DNA of 64,000 bases from Cliona cf. orientalis (GCA_963930775.1 OZ005702.1:5952001-6016000); one strand, 5' to 3'. Positions 1 through 10,116 are shown, counted from the first letter of the stretch. The notes: a model not told the origin generated them from the sequence alone. Made by a program: numbers and translations.

Positions 1-699
1 TCAGTGATGAAGTAGAAAAAATTGAAACCATTCCAGGCCAACCACCAATCAGCCCCTTAGCCGCCTCAACCCCCACCCACCACCACCACTCTGAGCTGGA
101 GTCAATAGAGAGTAAAGATGACCCTAGCAGCAATGGGAGGCATCGTGTGCTGCAGCCTCCTCATGACAAGTCTCACCAGCAATTTGATGAATGGCAACTA
201 ACGGAAGAGTAGTGGAGGAACATACAAGACCAGGTATTAACTTCAAGCAAAGTAAGTTAATATAGCTAGTATTTTTCAGCAAAGGTAGTATGAGTATTAC
301 GTATATACAAATAAATTATGTAGCTGAGGTGGTGGTAGTCCTGTAGAGAGTTGAAATTTGACTAATGTATGTAGGTATAAAATAAACACAAACCAATTAT
401 TGGTAGCTGGATATCAATTTCATAGATTATTGAATCCGGCAGGGTGCTCCCGAGTATCACATTTGGTAGCTAGTCGTGAAGTACAGTTCATGGTGTCTCC
501 GCTTCATTGATAAATCTTTCATAGATGCCTCTGACAGAAAAACCATCGCACAATGACGGCAGGGCTGACCACAGATCACCAGGAGACGTCATTCACGCTG
601 AGAGACAGTTAGAGTGCAACCACAACCAGCGAAGACGAAAGACGAATAGTTGCACACAGTACAATAAAACCTATATGCTGGGGAAGAGTAGAAAAAAAG
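1..699. repeat. repeat fragments, no gene
   Basis: The segment that opens the window (accattccaggccaaccacc and onward to agccccttagc) returns near 690-740 and, in part, near 3040-3120. Between these blocks the sequence is AT-rich with short triplet runs and no convincing coding exon. A 63-codon open frame at 525-716 overlaps the repeat and has low-complexity composition, so I do not call it a gene. Confidence 0.5.
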
Positions 700-1290
700 C
701 AACCATTCCAGGCTAACCACCAATCAGCCCCTTAGCAGCCTCCATTTCAGGCCAATCACCAGATCTCTGTTTATAGTTGACAGAAATTATGCATGGGAAA
801 ATAGCAACTGTAAGTTAGTGTAGTAGCAAGTATCAGGAGTACATTACTCCTGCAAGTATGTAATGGGAAGAAATCGGCTTGCTGTTATTAGTCAATCAGA
901 AGAGTACAGCTACTAAATTATATTTTCTAGGAAGAAGTCATGCAGGAATGTGGAATAATGAGAAATTTCTACTTGTTTTTTTTTAAAACACCTCCAAACA
1001 AAATATGAAGTCAACATATTATGTTCAAATATTTTGGGGGATGCTTTGTAGAGCAGCATAGCACTGCATAAGCCAGTATCAGGAGTGACCTGAAGTTAGC
1101 TTTGGAGGCAGTGGGAGTGAAGGGCGTAAAACTTGTTCTTTCTAATGATTCAAGATTCATAGACACGGACACCTTGAGCCACACTGTTCGTAAAGTCTTC
1201 AAGAAATGTGCCAGAGACATCTTGGGGATCTATCCTTTCCCCTTGCATGTCACGGGGTTGGGGATGTGGTGGACTTTGATTAATTATTAA
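700..1290 (+). repeat. segmental duplicate, copy 1 (partner 3040-3560)
   Basis: This stretch aligns collinearly with 3040-3560. Shared blocks include tctgtttatagttgacagaa versus tctgtttacagtcgacggaa, the small palindrome caggagtacattactcctg, and tatgaagtcaacatat. The copies differ by scattered substitutions and by loss of most of the coding exon at the right end of the second copy. This is ordinary local DNA duplication. Confidence 0.7.
1102..1290 (+). pseudogene. SDDSRF-family C-terminal exon, copy 1
   Basis: The frame encodes a block with SNDSRFIDTDTLSH, a KVFKKCARDILGIYPFP run and a C-terminus near a TTGATTAATTA stop. The same block recurs at 2620-2834 and, as its upstream half, at 53060-53260 and 51402-51590. 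Conservation of the translation across copies with synonymous and conservative changes shows it was protein-coding. I do not recognise the family. No start codon or upstream exon can be assigned, so this is a partial gene fragment. A frame slip near the end is suggested, because copy 2 ends in VGDVVDFD while this one ends in GMWWTLIN. Confidence 0.45.
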
Positions 1291-2371
1291 ACACAAAGTA
1301 GAAAAAAAGCAAATTTAATGTAAATGAATAATAGTAGACAAATCTATGCTCCTTGGTTATAATTGACGATGAGTAAGATACTGATGGCATCGACTGGCTG
1401 TCTTCTGACTGTGGAACAAACAACTTGGTCTTCGATGGAATAGGGTTTTTCGAATCTTCTGAAGATGAACTATTCAAACGTGGACTTGGCAATGTATTCA
1501 AATTTGAGACATTAGGAAGCAATTCATGACTAATTTTTTTTATGAGTACACACAACTGTGAGGCAGCTTGTCCTATGGATGCAGCACCAAGAGTAAAATA
1601 AGGTATGGATGACCCGTTTTGAAGCAGAAAATCAAGCGGTTAAAGTGGAAGTCTACTCATACCATTTGACATCAGCAACTATTGTGACTGTCCCAGACTC
1701 GTGTAAAAGTTTTATCCGTCCCTGATATGTCATATCAAGGGCTCATAAAAAGGGCCCTCAGTTGAAATTCAAACGGATAGATGAAAGGGCAAAGCATCAA
1801 TGGATGATGGAGGTACCTGCTATTGTGGTTGCTGGCACTTTCACCAACAGTCATAGATAGTAAAATACCTTGTCTACAAATTATATTATAAACTGATTCC
1901 TAGCTTTAGATCTTCTACAAGTGCCGTTTTACTAGCAAGCACTTTTGTTGCACCTATGTATCGTAAGATTTGTTCATCTCGCATTGTGGCACTGAACTGT
2001 AGGGAGTTCCCCGTAAGCACATGGTTGCCATTGCGCGTGCGCACTGCCTCTCTGAGCTGAGCGAGGAAGCCCCTGCACATGCTTATTATTATTCATGATT
2101 TCAGAATGTTGCGCCAGCTGCTATTCACAATCACTTGTATACTATGATATATATTTTTTTCATTCCGATGCCTGTGTTCTCAGTATGGTAGTCATAATCA
2201 TAATGATACTGCAATAATATTATGTAAAATTTGGTACTAAAATAGAACCCTTGGACGCATTGAAGGTAATGCATTGCATGCCAATCATCTATAAGAAACG
2301 AATATTACTTTCATTTTAACAAGAGCGGAGCACAAACAGACACAGCCAAGAAGAAGTTAAGAGAGTAATCA
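1291..2371. other. no gene seen
   Basis: Short open frames occur on both strands but none carries a recognisable motif or is repeated elsewhere in the window. The stretch is AT-rich, and I see no tandem repeat or inverted-repeat element in it. Confidence 0.4.
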
Positions 2372-2605
2372 ATGCATAAGAGTGATAAAATTACCATCAC
2401 CCACTTTAGATTTAAAGATGACATGTTGATACTGGAGGAAGCAGACCTTTCTCTTCATATTTACAAGGGAAATATTCTCAGAATGCACACCGATAAAAAT
2501 GAAGTGACTCTAGTAGAAATTTCAAATGGAACAACACTTTGGTTTTACGGGTTTGCTGAAAAAGCAATGGGCGACCGACCTGTGGGAATTCCATTCAAAA
2601 ACTGA
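2372..2605 (+). CDS. short repeated exon, unknown family, copy 1
   Basis: The open frame of 77 codons contains FKDDMLILEEADLS, a KGNILRMHTDKNEVTLVEIS stretch and FYGFAEKAMGDRP. Near-identical translations appear at 3935-4177 and 32890-33160, and a decayed copy lies at 12595-12730. Most differences between copies are conservative at the protein level, which supports a real coding exon. No family is recognised and no partner exon is certain. In this copy the SDDSRF exon follows within about 20 bases in another frame, suggesting the two belong to one multi-exon gene. Confidence 0.45.
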   Translation: MHKSDKITITHFRFKDDMLILEEADLSLHIYKGNILRMHTDKNEVTLVEISNGTTLWFYGFAEKAMGDRPVGIPFKN

Positions 2606-2619
2606 AAATTCGTCTATCA

Positions 2620-2834
2620 AGATGCTTGCGCAGTTTCAGAAGAAATTGGTTTTGGAGGCAGCGGGAGCGAAATTTGTAAAGCTTGTTCTTTCTGATGATT
2701 CAAGATTCATAGACACAGTCATTTTAAGCCACACTGATCATAAAGTCTTCAAGAAATGTACCAGAGATATCGTGGGGATCTACCCTTTCCCTTTACACGT
2801 CAGGGGGGTTGGGGACGTGGTGGACTTCGATTAA
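2620..2834 (+). CDS. SDDSRF-family C-terminal exon, copy 2
   Basis: The frame reads KKLVLEAAGAKFVKLVLSDD, then SRFIDTVILSHTDHKVFKK, then DIVGIYPFPLHVRGVGD, and stops in TTCGATTAA. It aligns along its full length with 1102-1290, and its first half with 53150-53260. It is the best-preserved copy of this exon in the window. Function is unknown. The upstream neighbour at 2372-2605 may be an exon of the same gene, although the two frames are separated by a stop. Confidence 0.45.
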
Positions 2835-3039
2835 TTATTACACACTAAGTGGAAAAAAGCAACCATTCCAAGATAACCATTACAATCACTTAAGAAATCG
2901 TTTGCAACATCAATCCGAAGCATCAAAAATTCTGCTGCTGAACTTGGTGGTAACATAAAGGGTGGAAATTTGACCAACTGTGGAGTGGAGCTGCTCAAGC
3001 TAATCTTCAACCTTGGAACATAATGGTTTGCCCAGAAGG

Positions 3040-3560
3040 AACTTACCAATCAGCCCCTTAGCCACCTCCACCCCCACCACCACCACCACCATTACAACCG
3101 CCATTCCAGGCCAACCGCCAGATCTCTGTTTACAGTCGACGGAAATTATGCATGGGAAAAAGCAGCTGTAAGTAAGTGTAGCAGTAAGTATCAGGAGTAC
3201 ATTACTCCTGCAAGTATGTAATGGGAAGAAACAGGCTCGCTGTTACTGGTCAATCAGAAGAGCACAGCTATTAAATTATATTTTCTAGGAAGGAAGTCAT
3301 ACAGAAATGTGGAACAAAAGCGGCCAGGTATGTATTTGTAGACAAGGAGATGAGCAATTTCCACTTGTTTTTTTTTTTCGAGAGAACACCTCCAAATAAA
3401 TTGTGTGTTCGCTCCTTCACAAGACCTCAAAAATATGAAGTCAACATATGTTCAAATATAGGGATGGTTTTGCAGAGTGGCATAGCATTGCGCAAGCCAG
3501 ATTCAGGAGGGACCTGAAGTTGGTTTTGGAGCCACCCTGTTCATAAAGCTAGAAGTCTTA
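3040..3560 (+). repeat. segmental duplicate, copy 2
   Basis: Collinear with 700-1290 (see there). This copy has extra sequence around 3330-3440 (a longer T tract and an insertion containing ttgtgtgttcgctccttcac). It loses most of the SDDSRF exon between ttggttttggag and ccaccctgttcataaag. Confidence 0.65.
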
Positions 3561-3626
3561 AATTTGACACAGCACAATCCTTATATACACAAAATAATAA
3601 TTAAGCTGCATACATTTTTTTGTTAT

Positions 3627-3871
3627 AGTATGTGGATGCACACAGCTGCAGAATCCTCAAGGATTTTCAGTCTATAGTGGAGGATGGACTCATCAGAGAC
3701 ACAATGACAGCTAAAGACCTATGTTTCTCGTGTATTCGTACCGCATCATCTACCGTTGGATATGTCCACAAGGTCATTCCTATGCCTTATAATCTCCTTA
3801 ATGAGGAGGAGCTTAGAATACGGAGGAGGCAAGTCCAATACTTGATGAAACCAGTTCAAACACAGTTTTAG
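3627..3871 (+). CDS. hypothetical exon, unknown
   Basis: After a TTATAG acceptor-like site the frame stays open for about 80 codons, with DAHSCRILKDFQSIVEDGL, a cysteine pair around CFSCIRTASS and an arginine-rich EEELRIRRRQVQYL near the end. Composition looks protein-like, with mixed charged and hydrophobic residues. There is no second copy in the window and no recognised domain. It could be an internal or terminal exon, and its upstream exons are not identified. Confidence 0.4.
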
Positions 3872-3934
3872 GTGATGAGCGCACTGTGACTCAATAATAA
3901 TGCTGCATTTTTGATGTTTTGTTTTAATACTTAA

Positions 3935-4177
3935 AGAGAGCAATTGATGAAATTACGATGACCCACTTTAAAATTAAAGATGATAAAAGATGATACGTTG
4001 ATACTGGAGGAAGCAGACCTTTCTCCTCGTATTTGCAAGGGAAATATTCTCAGAATGCACACCAACAAAAACGAAGTGACTCTAGTAGAAATTTCAAATG
4101 CAACAACACTTCGGTTTTATGGGTTTACTGAAAAAGCAATGGATGACCGACCTGTGGAAATTCTATTCAAACACTGA
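3935..4177 (+). CDS. short repeated exon, unknown family, copy 2
   Basis: Second copy of the exon at 2372-2605, with EADLSPRICKGNILRMHTNK and FYGFTEKAMDDRPVEI. A small direct duplication of the words aaagatga near 3973 distinguishes it. The translation stays open to a TGA at 4175-4177. Family and function are unknown. Confidence 0.4.
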
Positions 4178-4504
4178 AAATTCATCTATCAATTTATGTC
4201 CCCTGCAACAATCCTGGCCACAGGAGATTAAAAGAATTTCAGCAAGAAAATAAGCTTTAAAAACATACTACTGTGAAGCCTCGTGGGAACCAGAAAATAA
4301 TTTGAAATGCGCCTGAGATGGTCCAGACATTAAAATAAAAGATTCATCCAGCTTCAGTGGCACACAAATCTTAAGTTTACTGTCGGCTGGAATAATGTCC
4401 TTCCACATGTTCAGCTAACACCACCATACATAGCAGATTCTGCATTCTCGCACAGAAAGTCCTCTAGACTCGCAAGGATTTTAGTGGCTGTTGTGTTGCA
4501 TTGT

Positions 4505-4860
4505 CTCAACTCATGCAGGACAAGTATGGAGAGACAGCACTGACAATTGTGTGTGGCCGTGGTAATCTAGAAACAGTTCAATTCCTCATACATCGAGGTG
4601 CTGTGGTCAACTTCGAGAGAAAGGTGAGACTATAATTACACAGTACACAGCAATGACAATTGCGTGTGGCCGTAGTAATCTAACTCCTCATACATCGAGG
4701 TGCTGTGGTCAACTTCCAGAGAAAGGTGAGACTATAATTACACCGTACACAGCAATGATAATTGCGTGTGGCCGTAGTAATCTAACTCCTCGTACATCCA
4801 GGTGCTGTGGTCAACTTCCAGAGAAAGTGGAGACTATAATTACACCCTACATAGCTTGGA
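4505..4860 (+). pseudogene. decayed ankyrin-repeat array
   Basis: The first unit is a clear ankyrin repeat: DKYGETALTIVCGRGNLETV followed by QFLIHRGAVVN. Two further tandem units of about 92-100 bases follow (from about 4631 and 4723), each repeating GETIITPYTA and IACGRSNL. Both have lost the segment that encodes the ETVQF helix, and the frame then slips, so HRGAVVNF becomes SRCCGQLPEK. The later units are therefore non-functional in the ankyrin frame even though another frame is open through 4904. Ankyrin arrays act in protein binding. This one is a relic, with no start or flanking domain visible. Confidence 0.6.
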
Positions 4861-4904
4861 ATTTGGTGATGAATCAAATTTGGCGGTTGTGGTGGCCTTT
4901 ATGA

Positions 4905-5284
4905 ACAGAAAGCACATAATCTGTTGATAGGTGTGGCTATGATAGCCAACAAAAGGGCACTATTTATGATGCTCATGGGCCGTGTTCATCAATTTGAAAC
5001 ATAACTACTAATTAAAAAAAAACCTTTTTTTTCATCATGTTCGATTAATTCGTTGTTTGTATATATTTCTTGCATTTTTGAGTGTCGACTGCAGTCCTAA
5101 ATGCCTTAATCCCAGCAATGAGCTCAACTCAAGTGTGTGGTTTGATTCGGGCTAGCTAGTATTCCTGCCCACACGTGAACCTTGATGGGGCGCTTAGGAT
5201 CATTGTCCTGCATGTAGCTCACATTATTCATAGAGCTTTCAAAAGCAAATTATTGTGATCCATTATCTTAGCCAATAATTCCTT
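4905..5284. other. no gene seen
   Basis: AT-rich sequence with an A/T run near 5010. No open frame of note and no repeat shared with the rest of the window. Confidence 0.4.
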
Positions 5285-5760
5285 AAGTGGTCAAGATAGA
5301 CCTTACGGATGCATACCATATATGTAGCCCCTGTTCACCCTGCCAAATATCATCTGTTGGATATTAGATGGAGTGGCAACACCTATGTGGATCAAGCCTT
5401 ACCATTTGGGCTCCGCTCTGCCCCCAAAATTTTTAATATGCTTGCAGATTTTACCATTACACTACCTGAATGATTTTTTGCTGCTGGGTGTGCCTAACTC
5501 ACAGGAGGGACAAGATTTTCGGAATATTACCCTGAACACATTTGCCAGGCTGGGCATTCCAGTGACAACTCACAAAACAGAAGGGCCAGCAACTGTCCTG
5601 GTCTTTCTAAGGATCCTTATCAACTCCTGCAACTTTGAGCTACGACTACCAGCAGATAAGCTCCACAAATTACACGATGCTATGTCGCAGTGGATGTGGC
5701 GGTCTGCATATAAAAGACAGGAACTGGATTGACTTTTAGGCCACCTATTCCACGCAGCTA
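5285..5760 (+). mobile_element. DIRS-type reverse transcriptase fossil fragment
   Basis: A fragment of reverse transcriptase of the DIRS order: a KIDLTDAYHI-like start, the catalytic-box region LHYLNDFLLLG, LGIPVTTHKTEGPATVLVF and LRLPADKLHKL. It is a broken fragment with several interruptions, and there are no terminal repeats, gag or recombinase attached. It lies at the left end of repeat R1 copy A, and a matching shorter piece lies at the left end of R1 copy B (15096-15480), so it was already fossil when R1 was duplicated. Confidence 0.75.
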
Positions 5761-5849
5761 GTTATCCCACAAGGCAACTTTTCTCTCCTCATTGTTGAAC
5801 ATCCCTCTCTAAGGAAACAGATACTGCAACTAACTAAGTATCAACAAAA

Positions 5850-6515
5850 ATGAATGCCACAAATGCTACAACAAGGGACTTGTTCATCAGGTTAGTGTCA
5901 AACGTACAAGTATACTATGAAGTTTGCATTTGTTTAAATATCCCAAGAAACCTATTCGTTGAGGAAAGACTGCCCAGAGGTAGTGCAGGAATATTTGCAG
6001 GTATTTTATATACATTTTATGTTTTCCTTGGTATACATGTATCTCTGCTACCCATATAGGCTTCATTAATAAAATGACTCTCCAAGGGTATTGTAAGACC
6101 AAGTTTGCCAGACTTGACGTGGACGGTAATAACAGGCCTGCTATCGAACAAGCAAACTCAGGCTCAATGGAGGCCCAATCCTTATGTCGGCAACATCCAC
6201 ATCTGACGAAGACGATAGCCAGGTGGACAATACGGTTGTGATTAGACCAGACGAGATGATAGAAGACCTGCAACCATAAGAGTGGAGCTCCCACGAAGAG
6301 TGACACGACCCACTCGAGCATCTGTGTGGAAATGGGAGCTGAGGATGGTGGCGGAGGCCAGGTATACCATCGTCACCATGGACACAAACTTAGTTACCCT
6401 CATCCTGGACGGAAAGGCCTTCAGGAGCAAGCTCTGGAATGCCATGGCCATCCTGCCAGCGCTGGCAACAGCCGTTGCTGTGGCGCTAATGCACAACTTT
6501 GGAGAGATTCTATGA
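5850..6515 (+). pseudogene. R1 gene exons 1-2, copy A
   Basis: Exon 1 starts at ATG 5850 (MNATNATTRDLFIRLVSN) and ends at 6000. A 59-base GT-AG intron (6001-6059, gtattt to catatag) joins it in phase to GFINKMTLQGYCKTKFARLD. The frame then runs through an acidic STSTSDEDDSQVD-like stretch, which is disturbed by small indels in this copy, into VELPRRVTRPTRASVWKWE, an EARYTIVTMDTN and ILDGKAFRSKLWNAM block and a LMHNFGEIL end. The intron is kept at the same site in copy B, so R1 spreads as DNA, not as processed mRNA. The protein family is not recognised. Confidence 0.5.
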
Positions 6516-6570
6516 GTAAGAAGATCTGAGCTGGCCCACTGCTGGCTGGCTGCCACTCCTCCTCTTAGAT

Positions 6571-6935
6571 ATATTCAGAGATAGACACAAGTTGGCTACA
6601 GAAACACTTCGAGTTCGTGGATGCAGCTGCTAATGAAATGGGGAAAATGCCCACGTTATGTGGTATCATTGTCCAAGCTCTAAAATCGTACCCACGGTTG
6701 GTAGTGGGGAAGAAGTTGGAGGTAATCTCCTTTGGGATAACCTTTGTACTAAGTAATTTTGGTGGTGGTGGTGGGGAGTTACTTTGATGGTGAACTAACT
6801 GATGGGCGGAGGGTGATAAGGCTTGTTGGCTTTCGAAATGCACAAAGAGACGTACTGGAATCGTACTACAAAACGAATCGACCAGTGAAGGCTGCCGCAT
6901 CCAATTCAACCAAACCAACCAGAAACTAGAAGTGG
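6571..6935 (+). pseudogene. R1 gene, OB-fold-like exons, copy A
   Basis: Following a TCCTCTTAG acceptor-like site, one frame reads a YIQR- or EIDT-type start, then FEFVDAAANEMG, PTLCGIIVQALKSYP and VGKKLEVISFGITFVLSNFG. After a (GGT)n run the frame changes to YFDGELTDGRRVIRLVGF, NAQRDVLESYYKTNRPV and a KLEVAIKDYTKI strand. The strand pattern and DG(R/Q)RVIRLVGF resemble an RPA-type OB fold, i.e. single-strand nucleic acid binding; this is inference from pattern only. The frame change at the GGT run occurs in all three long copies, so it is either an intron boundary I cannot resolve or an ancestral slip. Confidence 0.4.
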
Positions 6936-7008
6936 CGATTAAAGATTACACAAAAATTTCTCTTTCTTCGGAAGTGTGTGAAGATGGTAAAAGTCTGAAA
7001 CCAGTTAG

Positions 7009-7203
7009 TACCTGAAGATACAATGTAAACATTTCACTAGCGAGGAACACGATAAGCTGAGCCAGCACGTATCAGGTGTATACAGAATGTTTGTTGACAG
7101 CTGCAAAGAAGTGATGGCTAGTCGTGATGGTGGCCTGCACAGAGCTGAGGTGGTTAGATTACTGGAGGCTCACAACCAAATGCCATTGGACTGCCAGTGC
7201 TAG
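7009..7203 (+). CDS. R1 gene terminal exon, copy A
   Basis: From a CCAGTTAG acceptor the frame is open for 65 codons to TAG 7201: YLKIQCKHFTSEEHDKLSQ, then VSGVYRMFVDSCKEVM, then RAEVVRLLEAHNQMPLDCQC. The copy C equivalent (21691-21885) is also intact, while copy B is shortened by a stop. A helical composition with SEEHDKLSQ and LLEAHNQ suggests a small alpha-helical tail. Function is unknown. Confidence 0.5.
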   Translation, partial: YLKIQCKHFTSEEHDKLSQHVSGVYRMFVDSCKEVMASRDGGLHRAEVVRLLEAHNQMPLDCQC

Positions 7204-7501
7204 CTGGCCATAAGGTGTAAGTGTAAGTGTACTCACACTACTCCTATGGGAATTTACCTCCCACACTACTACACCTGTGAGGATGTAGGGGTACAAGCAA
7301 CTTGGAGCGTGGCAAACGCTAACCCTAACTTGTGGCATAACGAGAACCAGTATGGAACACACTGATTATTGATTATCAATTTTCAATTTTTTTGATTATT
7401 AAGTTTGATTACAAAATTTAGACTGGTGATTTTGAATTTAGAATATTTTTGTTACTTTATCGAATAATTATTGTACGTGGGAGTTACTGGATGAAGCTGT
7501 A

Positions 7502-7530
7502 TGTGAACGCATGAAGTAGAAATCAGAAAT
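7502..7530 (+). repeat. left terminal inverted repeat of the transposon
   Basis: TGTGAACGCATGAAGTAGAA continues as ATCAGAAATT. It pairs with 10560-10588 on the opposite strand, perfect from base 2 to base 23 and then weaker. The flanking TA is at 7500-7501. Confidence 0.85.
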
Positions 7531-7701
7531 TCGGTACAGGACTACATTTTGAGATATGGCCACTTAAAGTTTGACACTACTAAATTCTGGTGTTAAATAG
7601 TAATGCTTTCAGTACAACGTTTGCTATTGTACACTAACACTATACTATGATGTAATGAAATAATTACTAATTAATTAACCGATTACATCATGCTACGGAG
7701 G

Positions 7702-7850
7702 CTTTAAATAGAATGCGTTCTGTGCGAGTTCGTGCAGGCTCAGTTCAAGTTTGTGCGTGTTCTGGCAAGTTTGTGCGTGTGCTTGGCAAGTTTGTGCGTG
7801 TGCTTAGCAAGTTTGTGCAAGTTTAGTCCACCGTGTTTGGCAAGCGTATA
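7702..7850 (+). promoter_or_regulatory. TATA-like box and 21-base direct repeats upstream of the transposon gene
   Basis: A TTTAAATA box (7702-7709) is followed by three successive direct repeats that begin caagtttgtgcgtgt at 7746, 7766 and 7787, with a shorter fourth from 7808. The last unit ends about 25 bases before the first in-frame ATG (7851). Repeated 20-21 base units just 5' of a transposon gene could be transposase-binding or promoter elements. This is inference from position. Confidence 0.45.
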
Positions 7851-8777
7851 ATGGCCTCCAGGAAAGAGAAGCAGCGGCAGAATTATCTTGATGGAGTGGC
7901 CAGAAGACCACACTCGCACTCCAGAACTTTGAGAAGATCATTAGAAGGAGCAGCTGCTGCTTCTTCTGCCTCAACTTCCAGCATCTGTCCACAGTGCTAT
8001 CCAGTCTTGGCCCGCTACATTAGCGTGTTCAAATCAATGCAGCATTCAGGAACCGAGCTCAAGAAGAGAAAAAGATCCAACCCTTACCCGAAGAAACAGG
8101 ATACCGAGTTTCAACACCATCGAGATATCACCAAGCAAAATGAGTGGCTTAGGTCGAATGTTTTTGATTCTCTAGGTAACCACACACACACACACACCAC
8201 AATCTCTCTCACACACACACACTCACACAAACTCACTCTCTCTCTCTCACACACACACACACACAGGCAACTACCTGTATTGCTCCAATTGCATCAAGGC
8301 TGCCTTCGGTATCTCAAACGACAGATTAGCTCGTCAAAGGAGCATCAAGCGTAAGCAGGCTCAGATTCCAATTTCTACTCATACTAAACTGGAGGTTGAG
8401 GAAGGTCGCCTAGGAGACTATGTCATCATGCCTGCAGATATTGAAACGTCGTTCAAAATTTGGTGGAGAGGGCTTGATCCGTCAACGGTGGTGGATGTGA
8501 GGTATCCCCATGAACGACACGGAAATGCAGGGAGAACTTCCAACTCAGCCAAGACAAGCGTCCAGCAAGATTTCTTGGAATTTGTTGATCTGAACAGCCA
8601 GCCAAACGGCCGGTCAGCTGACTCGACAGGTCCAACTCGCTACTTCCTGCCGAAGTTTACCACCATTCAGACACCAAAGCCCAATGTATGTCACTACGAA
8701 GAACGTGTTCAAAGATCTGTAGTGGGAGAATTCAATAGGGCACAACGGGAAAGAGGTGGGCAACAACACACCATACG

Positions 8778-8828
<51 letters not shown>

Positions 8829-10116
8829 CTCTCTCTCTCTCTCTCTCTCTCTTACACCACATAAGCTCACTCAGTCACTCACTCTCACACACACACACAC
8901 AGGTAGGGGGGAGTGCTCGAACAGTTCGTCTCACAACTGGTTGAAGCTGCGTCCCAAGTTAGCGATCTGTCCTCACCAGATGGACTATTGCGACACGTGC
9001 AAGAAACGAAACGTGGAGATCCATGGAAAACAAACCACGGTCAATCGTCTACTCCAGTCTTGTACGGCTGATTCTGAGGAGGTGAAGAAGATAGACGAAG
9101 AGATTACTTCCCTCAAGCGTGATCTAGAGAATCATCGACAACAGGCTGAGAAAGCTCACACGTACCACGTAGATGTAACAAAGCGTTGCAAGGCAGAGTG
9201 GGAGGAAATGGAGAAGCTAGAAGCTAAATCAATACTGAGCGATAGCGAGAAGCAAAGATTTGCAGTTCTTCGCAATGGCTTTAATCTTGTTATTTCAGCC
9301 GACTACCAGATGGCAAAGATAGTCCCTTATTGGGGTCTGACAGCTCAGCCTGGCTGTACCTACTATCTACAGAAATTAAGTCACGATGTGTTCGGTATTG
9401 TAGATCACTCTACTGGGAAATCTACAGTTTACCTATTGGATGAACGCCTAGGGCCGAAAAACACAGACCACACTGTGTCATACATCACTGACTTCATCAA
9501 CAAATGTGCACCATGGATCAAGCGTGTCCACTTGTTCCTGGATAATGCTTCGAGCACCAATAAAAATTTTTACGCGATGGCTTGGGCTCATGAAATGGTA
9601 CAACAGAGCAACCTTTCTTTCCTTCGAATATCGTTTCTTGTGGCAGGGCACACAAAGTTTGCCCCTGATCTTCTCTTTTCGAGTATCTCCCAATCCTACA
9701 ACAGAAGTGACGTGTTTACTACACAGGAATTGAGTGAAATTGTCTCTGCACATGCAACAGCTGTTGTAGACGATGGACAGATTGTGTGCAATTGGAGAGA
9801 TAAACTTACAAAGTATAGTAAACTACCAGGCATTCGCTCTCTTCACGATTTTCTCTTCTTGAAAAATAGCGCTAGTAACACTGTAGTAGCCAAAGTAAGA
9901 AAGACGTGCTTCTCCGGCCCCTATGAGAACACTACAATGCACATTGCTAGTGGTCGTGACATAAGTGAAGATGTCATCCCTGACCCTGATCGAGAAAATT
10001 ATCTTGCCCTACACAAGATCAAAAGTCTGAGTGACTCAAAGATGAAGCATCTTCAGCAGATGTACAAAGACTTTGTGCCCAGGGACCGTTGTTTACCCTT
10101 TATTACACTGCCATGA
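7851..10116 (+). CDS. DUF7869-like putative transposase, three exons
   Basis: Exons 7851-8175, 8267-8755 and 8903-10116 join in phase 1 at both junctions to give 676 codons including the stop (675 residues). The first ATG in frame is 7851 (MASRKEKQRQNYLDGV). In order: a basic Ser/Arg-rich N-terminus; CPQC and YLYCSNCIKAAFGIS cysteine pairs that look metal-binding; a linker; a YCDTCKKRN cysteine pair; a coiled coil of about 60 residues (ITSLKRDLENHRQQAEKAH); and a C-terminal domain with SADYQMAKI, LFLDNASSTNKNF and VAGHTKFAPDLLFSSISQ. The last three motifs match what I remember of the DUF7869 family, whose spaced aspartates resemble an RNase H-like DDE core. Location between matching inverted repeats makes it the likely transposase. 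The spliced frame is fully open. Catalytic assignment is inference. Confidence 0.75.
8176..8266 (+). other. intron 1 of the transposon gene, microsatellite
   Basis: Starts GTAACCACACAC and ends CACACACAG; 91 bases. Apart from the five-base donor it is built from CA and CT dinucleotide runs. Splicing turns GG at the boundary into a glycine codon and continues in NYLYCSNCIKAAFG, a family-like motif, which supports the intron. Without splicing, the frame leads away from that motif. Confidence 0.75.
8756..8902 (+). other. intron 2 of the transposon gene, microsatellite
   Basis: Starts GTGGGCAACAAC and ends CACACACAG; 147 bases, largely (CA)n, then (CT)n, then CA again. It is a multiple of three and stop-free, so retention would add 49 residues rich in Thr-His and Leu-Ser. 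Splicing joins RAQRERG to RGECSNSSSHNWLKL. Confidence 0.7.

Larger units (their letters stand above)
5285..7501 (+). repeat. R1 repeat copy A, left part
   Basis: Long repeat unit shared with 15096-18590 (copy B), 20769-22330 (copy C) and 31974-32523 (copy D). It carries the DIRS reverse transcriptase fragment and an intron-containing gene. Copies look only a few percent diverged by eye. This copy is interrupted at 7500-7501 by the transposon at 7502-10588 and resumes at 10589. Confidence 0.8.

Noticed and set aside
5850-7203. R1 as a processed retrocopy
   Set aside because: The 59-base GT-AG intron is retained at the same place in copies A and B and there is no poly-A end.
8614-8862. Minus-strand frame rich in Val-Cys and Arg-Glu across the CA/CT tract
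   Set aside because: It is the complement of the microsatellite intron and carries no independent coding signal.
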